64,000 nucleotides of DNA from Agarilytica sp045430285 (GCA_045430285.1 JAILXV010000004.1:1-64000), one strand, 5' to 3'; positions 1-7,549 are shown, counted from the first letter of the stretch. Numbers and translations are program-made. Notes: a model not told the origin generated them from the sequence alone.

Positions 1-2
1 GC

Positions 3-44
3 ATTAAAGTCCTTAAACTTAACAGATTAAAATGTTGCACATAA
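3..44 (+). CDS. Possible C-terminal end of the preceding cassette gene (partial)
   Basis: One frame is open from the window edge and stops with TAA at 42-44, inside the inverse core of the first attC, where cassette genes in this array usually stop. Only about 13 residues are visible, so no function can be given. Another frame stops at 30 and is an alternative. Confidence 0.25.
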   Translation: MKVLKLNRLKCCT

Positions 45-145
45 CAAGTTTGTCGTGAGGGACAATTTTTACGTCGCTTCGCATTTGTGCTGAGTAGCAC
101 AAATACAAATCAACTACAAAATTGCCCCACACAAAGGCGTTAGCA
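39..145 (+). repeat. attC site 1 (long type)
   Basis: Inverse core ACATAAC at 39-45 and core GTTAGCA at 139-145 flank an imperfect palindrome with a central TTTGTGCT/AGCACAAA stem. It closely resembles the sites at 638 and 1158. Confidence 0.93.
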
Positions 146-160
146 GCTCCAGGAAAAATC

Positions 161-643
161 GTGGCAAGCGGAAAACAAATATTACTTAGTGTGTTAACCG
201 ACTTATCTCAGTCGGAGACACCACTCGAAGCATTAGAAGATAGTACAGCTAAATTCATATCTGCTTTTATGGTGCATGCTTCCACATCTGACGAAAACTG
301 GAATTTCGCTACGAAATTTAAATGGCTATCTCAGTCGGATGAAGATGGATTAGTCAGGCAAGGTGTTGGATTGGAAAAAGGATCGTTGTTTCTTTCTGAT
401 TTCGTAGAAAAATTAACTGAAAACTCTCAAATCATTGATTCTATTAGCGCAAGTATGGATGGGTACACCTCTGAAGATGTTGAATCTTGTTTGAGTTTTA
501 TTTGGTATTTGCTATCAGCAAATCAATATTGGCAAGAATTAACATCAGTTGAGAATGGTGGTGTACTAGAACAAGCTGAGCGAGAACTATTTATTAGGAA
601 TTACAAAGATAAACTAAACAACTATAGGAACGAACGCAGCTAA
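161..643 (+). CDS. Hypothetical cassette protein
   Basis: This is a 160-residue cytoplasmic-looking protein with no signal peptide or membrane segment. I do not recognise its family. The GTG at 161 is preferred because AGGA lies about six bases upstream and the start falls just after the attC core at 139-145; an upstream TTG at 122 would lie inside the recombination site. The stop TAA at 641-643 overlaps the next attC, as is normal for integron cassettes. The composition is acidic and rich in Ser and Glu, with predicted helices throughout. Function unknown. Confidence 0.7.
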   Translation: MASGKQILLSVLTDLSQSETPLEALEDSTAKFISAFMVHASTSDENWNFATKFKWLSQSDEDGLVRQGVGLEKGSLFLSDFVEKLTENSQIIDSISASMDGYTSEDVESCLSFIWYLLSANQYWQELTSVENGGVLEQAERELFIRNYKDKLNNYRNERS

Positions 644-745
644 CAAGTTTGTCGTGAGGGACGTCTTTTACGTCGCTTCATATTTGTGCTTGAATAGCAC
701 AAATATAAATCAACTACAAAGTCGCCCCACACAAAGGCGTTATAC
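638..745 (+). repeat. attC site 2 (long type)
   Basis: Inverse core AGCTAAC at 638-644, core GTTATAC at 739-745, same family as site 1. The stop codon of the upstream gene lies inside the inverse core. Confidence 0.94.
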
Positions 746-752
746 CTAAAAC

Positions 753-1163
753 ATGAATCAAGAGTTATTAAGAATCATAGAGCTTTATCAAAGCGCAGTA
801 GAAGATCTTTTTCCAAGGCTTGCTAATTATCTTGGTGTGTCTCTACCGATAACAAATAGAGAATGGTCATATAAAAGTTTTGAACAAAGAGGCGAAACTC
901 CATGTGGAATTACTTACTTTATTCATGGGTATGGTGTTTCTTTACAAAAAGAAAATGTCAAAGTCGATTTTGATTTAGGCTCCGAGGGTCAAATAAACGG
1001 AATTGATCCATGGAAGCTTTGGTATCACTTAGAAGATAGTGGGATTCAAACAACCTTTAAGTCTAGTAACGAAATAAAGGATGCAATAAAACACGAGGTA
1101 AGTGAGGGCAATATGGTTTATTCAGGCTACATGCTTTATTACTTAGCCCAACCAACGGTATAA
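753..1163 (+). CDS. Cassette protein, possibly DUF6896 family
   Basis: This 136-residue soluble protein has an N-terminal helical segment starting MNQELLRIIELYQ and a central part with FIHGYGVSL, VDFDLGSEGQINGIDPWKLW. The VDFD-x-G-x-x-G-x-I-x-G-x-D-x-W-x-LW pattern resembles what I recall of DUF6896 proteins, a family of unknown function; that match is from memory and moderate. The ATG at 753 follows the attC core by eight bases, so there is little room for a ribosome site. Stop TAA at 1161-1163 overlaps the next attC. Confidence 0.75.
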   Translation: MNQELLRIIELYQSAVEDLFPRLANYLGVSLPITNREWSYKSFEQRGETPCGITYFIHGYGVSLQKENVKVDFDLGSEGQINGIDPWKLWYHLEDSGIQTTFKSSNEIKDAIKHEVSEGNMVYSGYMLYYLAQPTV

Positions 1164-1265
1164 CAAAGTTGTCGTGAGGGACGCCTTTTACGTCGCTTCA
1201 TTTTTGTGCTTGAGTAGCACAAAAACAAATCAACTACAAAGGCGCCCCACACAACGGCGTTATGG
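1158..1265 (+). repeat. attC site 3 (long type)
   Basis: Inverse core GTATAAC at 1158-1164, core GTTATGG at 1259-1265, same sequence family as sites 1 and 2. Confidence 0.94.
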
Positions 1266-1277
1266 CTTTAAACTAAT

Positions 1278-1694
1278 ATGAACAGATTTGTGGTTTTTAT
1301 CGTGGTTTTGCTAGCTTTTGTTGGCTGTGAAAATAGTGCTGAGATATCGGGTTACAGTTCTCCGTTAGCGAGTTCGTGTTCGGGGCAATTAGCTAAGCGT
1401 CGTAGTGATGTACAAATAAGTGATTCACCTTCTCCTTGGTGTATATCTCCTGCGGTATATCCGTTGCTTGCGCACCAGGGTAAAGTGGAAGGTTTTGTCC
1501 TTGCTAATTTTAGTGTTAGTAAGTCTGGAAAGATAAGTAATATTCAGGTGGTCGAATCGCAACCTAAAGGGGTCTTCGATCAGGCTGCCATTGATTCTTT
1601 AAATAACTCGTTCTATGTGCCGTCTTCGAGATCATATGATGGGGTAAGTCGCCGAATTGTATTTGAAATTGCAAAAACTAATGCACAGCCATAA
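1278..1694 (+). CDS. Lipoprotein with TonB C-terminal-like domain
   Basis: The 138-residue product begins with a hydrophobic signal segment and a lipobox ending at Cys17 (AFVGC), so it is probably an outer-membrane or periplasmic lipoprotein. Residues about 58-130 match the TonB C-terminal fold: YPLLAHQGKVEG, a beta hairpin, then KISNIQVVESQPKGVFDQAAIDSL. Unlike true TonB it has no N-terminal membrane anchor or Pro-rich spacer, so it is better seen as a stand-alone TonB_C domain protein than as an energy transducer. The start ATG is 12 bases past the attC core, and the stop lies in the next attC. Confidence 0.82.
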   Translation: MNRFVVFIVVLLAFVGCENSAEISGYSSPLASSCSGQLAKRRSDVQISDSPSPWCISPAVYPLLAHQGKVEGFVLANFSVSKSGKISNIQVVESQPKGVFDQAAIDSLNNSFYVPSSRSYDGVSRRIVFEIAKTNAQP

Positions 1695-1791
1695 CAAATT
1701 ACTTAGCTGGACAATTTGGTCGTCGCGCCTTTATGTGCTGTTAGCACATCAGTTGCTCCTCTTCAAATTGCCAGCTAGCAAAGCGTTAGGC
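1689..1791 (+). repeat. attC site 4 (second long type)
   Basis: Inverse core CCATAAC at 1689-1695, core GTTAGGC at 1785-1791. The body (GGACAATTTGG and CAAATTGCCAGCTAGC arms) belongs to a different subfamily from sites 1-3 and is almost the same as the site at 4818. Confidence 0.93.
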
Positions 1792-1815
1792 ACTAATCAG
1801 GGGGGTTGCCAAATA

Positions 1816-2244
1816 ATGGAATATGAATTAATTACTGTAAAAAGCAGGCAAGACATTGAGTCTTGTTTTGATGCGTTCAAAGCTCTACGCCCTCATATAG
1901 AAAAAGAACAGTTTGTTGAGCAAGTTATTCGCCAGCAAGAGCAGTCTTATCAAATAGTGGCGATAAAAATAGACAATAGAATTCCTAGTGCAGCAGGATT
2001 TCGTTTTGCCGAATACCTTGCGTGGGGTAAGGTTCTTTATGTCGATGACTTAACAACCTTGCCAGAGTGTAGAGGTAATGGTTATGCCGCAACCCTCATG
2101 GACTGGTTAATTGAATATGCAAAAGAAAATAAATGCCAGGGGTTGCACTTGGATACTGGCCACCAAAGACACTCTGCTCATAAACTATATTTAAACAAGG
2201 GTTTGCTTATCAACTCGCACCACTTATCAATTGAGTTTAAATAA
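1816..2244 (+). CDS. GNAT family N-acetyltransferase
   Basis: The 142-residue protein is a typical single-domain GCN5-related acetyltransferase that would transfer an acetyl group from acetyl-CoA to an unknown amine. Motif A is visible as LYVDDLTTLPECRGNGYA (about residues 78-95), with the acetyl-CoA pyrophosphate loop RGNGYA, followed by the helix of the C-terminal half and HKLYLNKGL, the usual motif B region. The ATG at 1816 is chosen because a strong GGGGGG ribosome site sits about ten bases upstream; an in-frame extension back to 1657 would run through the attC. Substrate cannot be predicted. Confidence 0.9.
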   Translation: MEYELITVKSRQDIESCFDAFKALRPHIEKEQFVEQVIRQQEQSYQIVAIKIDNRIPSAAGFRFAEYLAWGKVLYVDDLTTLPECRGNGYAATLMDWLIEYAKENKCQGLHLDTGHQRHSAHKLYLNKGLLINSHHLSIEFK

Positions 2245-2247
2245 AAG

Positions 2248-2364
2248 GCCTAACAAGTTTGTCCAATTGACGTTTTGGTCTTCGCTCCTATTTGTGCATG
2301 GCCTGCGGCCATTTTTGCACAAATATCCACTACAACCAAAGCGCAACTGACAAAGGCGTTAGGC
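2248..2364 (+). repeat. attC site 5 (long type)
   Basis: Inverse core GCCTAAC at 2248-2254, core GTTAGGC at 2358-2364, with a central TTTGTGCA/TGCACAAA stem around a GGCCTGCGGCC loop. Related to sites 1-3 at both ends. Confidence 0.92.
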
Positions 2365-2369
2365 ATAAA

Positions 2370-2840
2370 ATGAGTATTCGAGCATATACGCAAATTGATT
2401 TTCCTTGGATTGCTGATATTTATGATCGTTCAAAACTAGATGAACTCAAATACGAAGATAAAACTTTTACGCTTTTACCTCTTGAAAAAGATGAAACTAG
2501 ATTTAGAGAGCTGATGGAGTCAGAAATATTTGTGTATCAAAGTCAGGATCAAATTTCTGGGTTTGGTGCTATATATGGAAACGAAATTCGGGCTCTTTTT
2601 GTTCACCCTGATTTCAGGGGAGACGGTATTGGCAAAAAATTAATTGAATTTCTATTATTAAATGCTCAGGGTCAAGCACACTTATTCGTCGCAAGTACAA
2701 ATCAGCCTGCTAAATCCTTGTATCAACGATATGGTTTCAGTGTTTCAGATACATTCGAGACGACATATAATAAGATGACCGTTATGGCTCAAAAGATGGT
2801 TTGTAAAGCAGCAGCTAAAAATATACGGAGCGTGAATTAA
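2370..2840 (+). CDS. GNAT family N-acetyltransferase
   Basis: The 156-residue product shows a complete GNAT fold. Strand beta4 and the acetyl-CoA loop read IRALFVHPDFRGDGIGKKLI (about residues 74-93), and motif B reads NQPAKSLYQRYGF. It is unrelated at detail level to the acetyltransferases at 1816 and 3946. The ATG at 2370 follows the attC core directly. The stop at 2838-2840 is immediately followed by the GTG of the next gene with no attC between, so the two genes form one cassette and are probably translationally coupled. Confidence 0.9.
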   Translation: MSIRAYTQIDFPWIADIYDRSKLDELKYEDKTFTLLPLEKDETRFRELMESEIFVYQSQDQISGFGAIYGNEIRALFVHPDFRGDGIGKKLIEFLLLNAQGQAHLFVASTNQPAKSLYQRYGFSVSDTFETTYNKMTVMAQKMVCKAAAKNIRSVN

Positions 2841-3377
2841 GTGGAGCTGTCTACTATATTTGGGGTCTTCGGGGTCATTGCTAATTCCTCGTGGCCTTTA
2901 ATCAAGCACCGAAAATACTTGTTGTCTGGTCAGGCTTTAGCGTGTGTATTGATGTTTGCTCACTTCTGGTTGCTCGGCGCGCAAACCGGTGCTTTGGTTA
3001 TGGCTGCCGCTGGAATACAAGCCTGCTTAGCCATTCCCCTTGAATCTCACCCTAGATTTAAGTCGGTCTATTTTATTTCGCTCATATTAACTCCCTTGGT
3101 GGCTTGGTTTAGCTGGCATGGCCTGCCATCTATTTTTTCAACTTTTGCGCTCGTGTTTTTCTGTATAGGTAATCTGCAAATCAATACTAAGCACCTTCGT
3201 ATTTTGCTATTGTGTTGCCTATTTTGTTGGGTGGTTCATAATCTACTGATTTCATCATACCCTGCGTTAGCCTCAAACTTCATCGCATTGTGTACCAGTA
3301 TTTATGGTCTCTCGCGAGAGTTCATGCCTAACAAATCAAGTCAGCAGGACGCGCAAAAAGCGCGCGCCTCTGCTTGA
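2841..3377 (+). CDS. YgjV-like inner membrane protein
   Basis: The 178-residue protein has about six hydrophobic segments and resembles the YgjV family of bacterial inner membrane proteins, whose function is unknown. The GTG start abuts the stop codon of the acetyltransferase upstream; GGAGCG nine bases before it, inside that gene, can act as the ribosome site. The last 17 residues or so (from MPNKSS) are encoded by the attC itself, because this gene stops at 3375-3377 near the 3' side of the site rather than in its inverse core. The hydrophilic tail is therefore set by recombination-site sequence. Confidence 0.78.
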   Translation: MELSTIFGVFGVIANSSWPLIKHRKYLLSGQALACVLMFAHFWLLGAQTGALVMAAAGIQACLAIPLESHPRFKSVYFISLILTPLVAWFSWHGLPSIFSTFALVFFCIGNLQINTKHLRILLLCCLFCWVVHNLLISSYPALASNFIALCTSIYGLSREFMPNKSSQQDAQKARASA

Positions 3378-3387
3378 GGCGTTAGGT
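3326..3387 (+). repeat. attC site 6 (short type)
   Basis: Inverse core GCCTAAC at 3326-3332, core GTTAGGT at 3381-3387, only about 62 bases long with a GCGC-rich hairpin. Resembles the short site at 9416. Confidence 0.9.
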
Positions 3388-3411
3388 CTGCAACCAGGTA
3401 TCGAGATATTA

Positions 3412-3879
3412 ATGAATATTTTTGAGAAGCTGATGTTTCTTATAAATAAGCCGCTCGTACTCTATATGTATAGTCCCATAATATTTCTAGACTATGGTGC
3501 TAGATCAGGAATAGAAAAAGCAGGGGTTTTTGCTGCATTTATTGTGGGAGTTGCATTAATCATCGCCATAGAGAAAGCAATAAGCTTAAGAAGGCAGATT
3601 TATAAGCCGGCGAGAGTTGTCGATGAAAGTGCTGTAATTGAGATTGCAGGTAGGTATCTAAATCGAGATTATAGTAGCGTTCAAGTATTTAAAAAGTCCT
3701 TGCGAGGAAAGCTTGTTCGTCGAGGTTTTGAAGATGAGTTTCATATTCAGGCGAAAGGCGGTAATTTTATAGTTACCATAGGGGGGAGCTTTCCGTTCCC
3801 AATATCGTTAATGAACAGGGCCCAGATTAGTGGCGACATTGAACAAGAACTTCGTAGCCATAGCGTACACAGGGCCTAG
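3412..3879 (+). CDS. Hypothetical membrane-anchored cassette protein
   Basis: The 155-residue protein has one or two N-terminal membrane segments (about residues 10-28 and 37-57, with AFIVGVALIIAIE) followed by a soluble, basic and beta-rich domain of roughly 95 residues. I do not recognise a family. The ATG at 3412 is the first start after the attC core; the reading frame is open further upstream but through the recombination site. The TAG stop at 3877-3879 lies in the next attC. Confidence 0.7.
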   Translation: MNIFEKLMFLINKPLVLYMYSPIIFLDYGARSGIEKAGVFAAFIVGVALIIAIEKAISLRRQIYKPARVVDESAVIEIAGRYLNRDYSSVQVFKKSLRGKLVRRGFEDEFHIQAKGGNFIVTIGGSFPFPISLMNRAQISGDIEQELRSHSVHRA

Positions 3880-3941
3880 AAAATCCAGCCAGAGGGACCA
3901 GCTTCGCTCTGGTTTTTCGGCCCCTGCTGGCGGCGTTATAC
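3874..3941 (+). repeat. attC site 7 with an altered inverse core
   Basis: Core GTTATAC at 3935-3941 is normal. The inverse core reads GCCTAGA at 3874-3880 instead of GCCTAAC, so the conserved AAC is changed. The inner arms CCAGCCAGAGGG and CCCCTGCTGGCGG still pair. Confidence 0.82.
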
Positions 3942-3945
3942 GTAA

Positions 3946-4440
3946 ATGAATATTCGACTAGCAGTATCAGAAGATGCCCCGCTTATTCTCGATCTTTTTA
4001 AAAAGCTCGACACGGAAAGCTCGTTCATGCTTTTTGAACCGGATGAAAGAACCACAACGGTATCTGAGCAGCTGGGGTATATCGAAAAGTTTTGTGGTGC
4101 GCCTAACTGGTTAATGTGTGTGGCTGAAAGTGATAGTGAAATTTTCGCGATTTGTGTACTTATGGGTGGTTTCGCGCTAAGAAGTGCTCATTGCGCTAAC
4201 TTATCTATGGGGGTTGCCAAAGAGCACTGGGGTATGGGTGTCGGTGAAAATATCTTGGTCTACGCGCTAGAGCAAGCAAAATCTATTGGTATAACCCGGG
4301 TGGAACTTACTGTGCACACCACCAATACAGCTGCTATTAATCTCTATAAAAAATTAGGGTTCGTGCTAGAGGGCGAAAAGGTTCACTCCTTAAAAGTTGA
4401 TGGTGTATTTGTAAATGAATACTGTATGGCAAAAGTATAA
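3946..4440 (+). CDS. GNAT family N-acetyltransferase (RimI/PhnO-like)
   Basis: The 164-residue protein is a full GNAT domain. Motif A reads NLSMGVAKEHWGMGVGENIL (about residues 85-104), with acetyl-CoA loop HWGMGVG, and the C-terminal part has VHTTNTAAINLYKKLGFVLEGEK, the standard Asn and Tyr motif followed by the KLGF strand. The pattern NxxAxxLYxKxGF followed by an E-G turn is typical of small-molecule or protein N-acetyltransferases. The start is five bases after the attC core, leaving little room for a ribosome site. Confidence 0.9.
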   Translation: MNIRLAVSEDAPLILDLFKKLDTESSFMLFEPDERTTTVSEQLGYIEKFCGAPNWLMCVAESDSEIFAICVLMGGFALRSAHCANLSMGVAKEHWGMGVGENILVYALEQAKSIGITRVELTVHTTNTAAINLYKKLGFVLEGEKVHSLKVDGVFVNEYCMAKV

Positions 4441-4533
4441 CAAGGCCATCTTGCAATGCACCAACAAGCTGGTGCTGGACCTCCGTTTCGTCGCTCCGCG
4501 ACTACACTACGGCCGCAAATGGCGACGTTATGG
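4435..4533 (+). repeat. attC site 8
   Basis: Inverse core GTATAAC at 4435-4441, core GTTATGG at 4527-4533. The arms (GGCCATCTTGCAATGC and GGCCGCAAATGGC) are unlike the two long subfamilies. Confidence 0.85.
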
Positions 4534-4817
4534 GTCGGAAATTAAGGCTCAGTTTTAACCAAGTACGACATAGTTTATAGTGTCGTTTCTTAATCAGTAT
4601 CACAGCATCAGGGATCGTGCGTTTCCCCTTCTAGGTCAGTTCGCTCCTGGTGCCACAGTTAAGTTTTTAGGTGTGGCCATTCCCGTTTTTAATCGTGGCG
4701 TGCCACTAAGTAGGTGTAGGTCGTTGGCAAGTCCGTCTTCTTCCGCCTTTTTAAGTTGTTGTGGTCTGCGCTTACGCTCCGCCAAAGTGCCTGTAGTGGG
4801 TTGGTGCCGCCGCCTAG
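4534..4817. other. Cassette without a convincing gene
   Basis: This cassette of about 285 bases has short open frames on both strands (plus 4580 to 4873, running into the attC; minus 4821 to 4636) but neither has a ribosome site or recognisable protein features, and their composition (Arg, Ser, Pro rich) looks like noncoding translation. The stretch around 4640-4815 has a repeat-like feel that I associate with ORF-less cassettes of other marine integrons, though I cannot check this. It could hold a promoter or a small RNA; I see no clear -10/-35 pair. Confidence 0.5.
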
Positions 4818-4920
4818 CCATAACAAATTACTCAGCTGGACAATTTGGTCGTCGCTTCTTTGTGTGCTTTTAGCACACCAGTCGCTCCTCTCCAAATTGC
4901 CAGCTAGCAAAACGTTATGG
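4818..4920 (+). repeat. attC site 9 (second long type)
   Basis: Inverse core CCATAAC at 4818-4824, core GTTATGG at 4914-4920. Nearly the same as site 4 over its whole length. Confidence 0.93.
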
Positions 4921-4963
4921 CTACAAACTAATTTTATTACTCAATAATTAAAAAAGGAAAAAC

Positions 4964-5296
4964 ATGAAGCTAATTTTGACTGCCACCCTGTTTATACTTT
5001 CAGCAGCTAGTGCTAGCGCCGCAAATTGGACATGTAGCACGCCCAATGAATATACATGTGACGGCATGTCGGTAAATTTTATTTATCTCAATCTGGGGTC
5101 AAATCGAATTTATTTTGGTGAAAGCTCAGCCACTCACTATTTTACTATTGGGGACGGTTCAGTTTGGACTGATAACGCGAAATCAGTCTATTCATTATTG
5201 CTTACTGCTAAGTCCTCAAAGAATAAAGTGAATACCTATTCGTCTGTGGATGGTACATTCCAAAATGTCGAACAAATAATACTTACAGAAAAATAA
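4964..5296 (+). CDS. Secreted cassette protein of unknown function
   Basis: The 110-residue precursor has a clear signal peptide (MKLILTATLFILSAASASA, cleavage after ASA near residue 19) and a mature part of about 90 residues with cysteines at about 23 and 32 that may form a disulfide. It should be exported to the periplasm or outside. AAAGGAA lies seven bases before the ATG, one of the better ribosome sites in the array. No family recognised. Confidence 0.8.
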   Translation: MKLILTATLFILSAASASAANWTCSTPNEYTCDGMSVNFIYLNLGSNRIYFGESSATHYFTIGDGSVWTDNAKSVYSLLLTAKSSKNKVNTYSSVDGTFQNVEQIILTEK

Positions 5297-5318
5297 GTTT
5301 TTGGACATTAATCGCTAG

Positions 5319-5378
5319 CCATAACAAAAACAGTCAAGGCGACGCCAAAAAGCGGCGCTCTTGCTGTTGGCGTTATGT
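5319..5378 (+). repeat. attC site 10 (short type)
   Basis: Inverse core CCATAAC at 5319-5325, core GTTATGT at 5372-5378, about 60 bases, with paired arms GTCAAGGCGACGCC and GGCGCTCTTGCTG. Confidence 0.88.
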
Positions 5379-5581
5379 ATATGCCCAAAGCTGCGTTATC
5401 TTCCTTCTTGGGCTTATCTTGAAAAGATGATGTTGAATGAATATATGGATGGAGAAATTAAAAATTAATTAATACCAATTTGGTTGATTTTTATTCCCTC
5501 CTTCTGTCCGTTTGATTGAAAGCGTTTTTGCTATCGAGTAACCTGCACCGTTGATTTACTACATTCATGGAGAAATATATT

Positions 5582-6706
5582 ATGATAAAATATCTACCAA
5601 ATAAATTAATCATTGGACTTTGGGTGTCTTTAATAGTAAGTAATGTCGCCGCCCAAAATGTTTTGATAGAGTTTGAACCTCATGATGGGGAACGATTTTC
5701 TTCATCAATTTTAAACTGGCAAGAAGGTGGAATGGTTTTTCAGACTGAAGAGGGTGTTATGCTTCACACCGATCCATCGAAAACTGAACCAAACGATCAT
5801 TTTGCTGACAATTCTACACCTTATATACGGGACAGCTTTGACACAACAATCATCTTGACCAATTTGAACTCTGATCCGTTTTCGATAATCTCAATGAGCG
5901 TAGCAGAATTCTCAGATTTTAGAGCACAGTTTCCAACTGTGATTAATTTTACGGGAGTAACAAATGACGGCGAAGAAGTATTCCAGTCGGTTATGCTAGA
6001 TGGAATATTTGATGCTAGTGGACCACTAGATGATTTTGAAACGATAGCCTTTGGTAGTGAATTCTCGAACCTTTCTAGCATGCGTATTAGGTCTGGTGAT
6101 TTAGGAGGTTTAACCGATGGTTTTTCAATGGACAACATCCAAGTTCAAATACTGTCTAATTTTTCCTTAACGAATAGTTATGATATTAATTTTACAGGTG
6201 CCCCAGGAAGCTTTGATCATGAATTAGAATCAGGTACATATTCCTTTGATTCAGTGGGAATAAATATTGGGGGTTGGACAGATGAATTTACTTTTGTTTA
6301 CGAGGAAGTCTCTGGAGATATTGATGTTCGTATACGGTTAGATGATATTTCAAATGCATGGTCGGCTAGCGGTCTAATTCTTAGGCAAGATCTGGAGTGG
6401 AGTTCAGCGTTTGCTGGGTTACTGGTTGAAAGCCAAAATGGAGGCAGTTTCGCGCGTCGTTATGAGGCGTTTACGCCTACAGAATATTCTGGTGTTCTTG
6501 CAGTGAGTGAGGGCTATTGGCTAAGGCTGCATAAGCAAGGCGATATGATATCCAGCTATATTTCTGAAGACGGTGAATATTGGGATCTTATAGGTACAGA
6601 TTTCGTGATTCTAGCAGATCCTTTTTTAGTAGGGATTGGTGGCACCACTGTTGAGTCTTCACCTAGTACGCGTCATACGTTTGACCAGCTGAGCGTCGAG
6701 AATTAA
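5582..6706 (+). CDS. Secreted protein with DUF1349-like C-terminal domain
   Basis: The 374-residue precursor starts with a signal peptide ending near VAAQ. Residues about 27-195 form a beta-rich domain ending in GGLTDGFSMDNIQV, a pattern common in extracellular adhesion or carbohydrate-binding modules. Residues about 200-374 match the DUF1349/concanavalin-like fold: SGDIDVRIRL, SASGLILRQDLEWSSAFAGLLVE, YWLRLHKQGDMISSYISEDGEYW. Such domains occur in glycan-related secreted proteins; no catalytic role can be claimed. ATG at 5582 is preferred over 5567 because GGAG sits nine bases before it. It is unusually long for a cassette, with about 200 bases of leader after the attC core. Confidence 0.82.
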   Translation: MIKYLPNKLIIGLWVSLIVSNVAAQNVLIEFEPHDGERFSSSILNWQEGGMVFQTEEGVMLHTDPSKTEPNDHFADNSTPYIRDSFDTTIILTNLNSDPFSIISMSVAEFSDFRAQFPTVINFTGVTNDGEEVFQSVMLDGIFDASGPLDDFETIAFGSEFSNLSSMRIRSGDLGGLTDGFSMDNIQVQILSNFSLTNSYDINFTGAPGSFDHELESGTYSFDSVGINIGGWTDEFTFVYEEVSGDIDVRIRLDDISNAWSASGLILRQDLEWSSAFAGLLVESQNGGSFARRYEAFTPTEYSGVLAVSEGYWLRLHKQGDMISSYISEDGEYWDLIGTDFVILADPFLVGIGGTTVESSPSTRHTFDQLSVEN

Positions 6707-6763
6707 GGAGTCAGAGAAATTTAGTTTAGCATGTTCAATCAGGGAGCCAGAGTGAATGCCGCT

Positions 6764-6867
6764 GCATAAGAAATGCGTAAAGTAGGACAGTTTTTCTGTC
6801 GCTCGTTTTGTGCCTAAATTGCACAAAACAATCAACTTCAAAGCTGCCTCTTACGCAGGCGTTACGT
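6764..6867 (+). repeat. attC site 11 with an altered inverse core
   Basis: Core GTTACGT at 6861-6867. The inverse core reads GCATAAG at 6764-6770, so AAC has become AAG. The central TTTTGTGC/GCACAAAA stem is intact. Confidence 0.83.
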
Positions 6868-6884
6868 GTAAAGGAGCAGAAATA

Positions 6885-7345
6885 GTGTGGGGAGAGCTGC
6901 ACGAAGAAAAAACAATTGAATTGTTGCTTGAAGAAACGATATCTTCAGGTAAGGTCAATCGACTATTTAAGGAGCTTGGAGGAACACTTCATTATGATGT
7001 TTATTCTTTGAAGCTTCCGAAAAAGAGAGCTGGCAGTCTGATTCGCTATTGCATGTGACTCTATTTAAAAATAATGAGGAAGTGGATGCTCAAGATGATT
7101 TTAACAAAGTTATCTTAAGTTATCCTTTCGCGGTCAGGCCTAGCTCAGATCAAGATAATGCCATCACCTTAATTCATAATGTTATTGCTGCTTTCAAGGC
7201 TGAAGCATTTTACCAAAACGAACAATTTGATCCAAATAAAGTTCAAGAAGATTGGGATCTCTGTAATACGTTTTTATTAAAAGAGTGGGGTGAAGAGCCC
7301 GGTAGTATGGGGCTGGCTAGGATGATCCATGAAAATTACACCTGA
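6885..7345 (+). pseudogene. Cassette gene split by a one-base frameshift
   Basis: Two frames join naturally. The first runs from GTG 6885 (AAGGAG nine to fourteen bases upstream) to a stop at 7058; the second covers about 7020-7345. Adding one A to the A5 run at 7020-7024 lets the protein read through as KLPKKESWQSDSLLHVTLFKN, which is more natural than the basic tail read in the present frame. The restored protein would be about 153 residues, soluble and acidic, family not recognised. Loss of one A from a homopolymer explains it, either as a real mutation or a sequencing error. Two separate short genes are less likely because the second has no ribosome site. Confidence 0.68.
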
Positions 7346-7549
7346 GTTAACAACTGAAGTGCAACGTTTTAGGTTAGTTGACTGAGTTTTACAATCGAGA
7401 TCGACTATACGCGGCATTAATCTTTCAATCTCCTGAGAAGCATGAAAAGATTAATGCTTAAAAAACTGTCCACAAAAGGGGTGAGGGTTCACGCCGGTAA
7501 GGCGGGAGTTAGCTACCAAATGAATTAAGTCAAGAAAGAGGCAATTAAC
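7346..7549. other. Inter-gene stretch without a recognisable attC
   Basis: An attC would be expected here between two cassettes. Only weak traces are visible: GTTAACAAC at 7346-7354 and GTTAGCT near 7508-7514. A stem-loop with 14-base arms (GCATTAATCTTTCA at 7414-7427 and its near complement at 7443-7457) may be a terminator or structured leader, though no T-run follows. The two neighbouring genes may now move as one cassette. Confidence 0.45.

Noticed and set aside
4636..4910. Reverse-strand genes in the gene-poor cassette
   Set aside because: Two overlapping reverse frames have no ribosome site and low-complexity Arg/Lys/Pro content; they overlap the attC.
7010..7060. Programmed -1 ribosomal frameshift
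   Set aside because: The run is G-AAA-AAG, not A-AAA-AAG, and I see no clear downstream stimulatory stem. A lost base is simpler.
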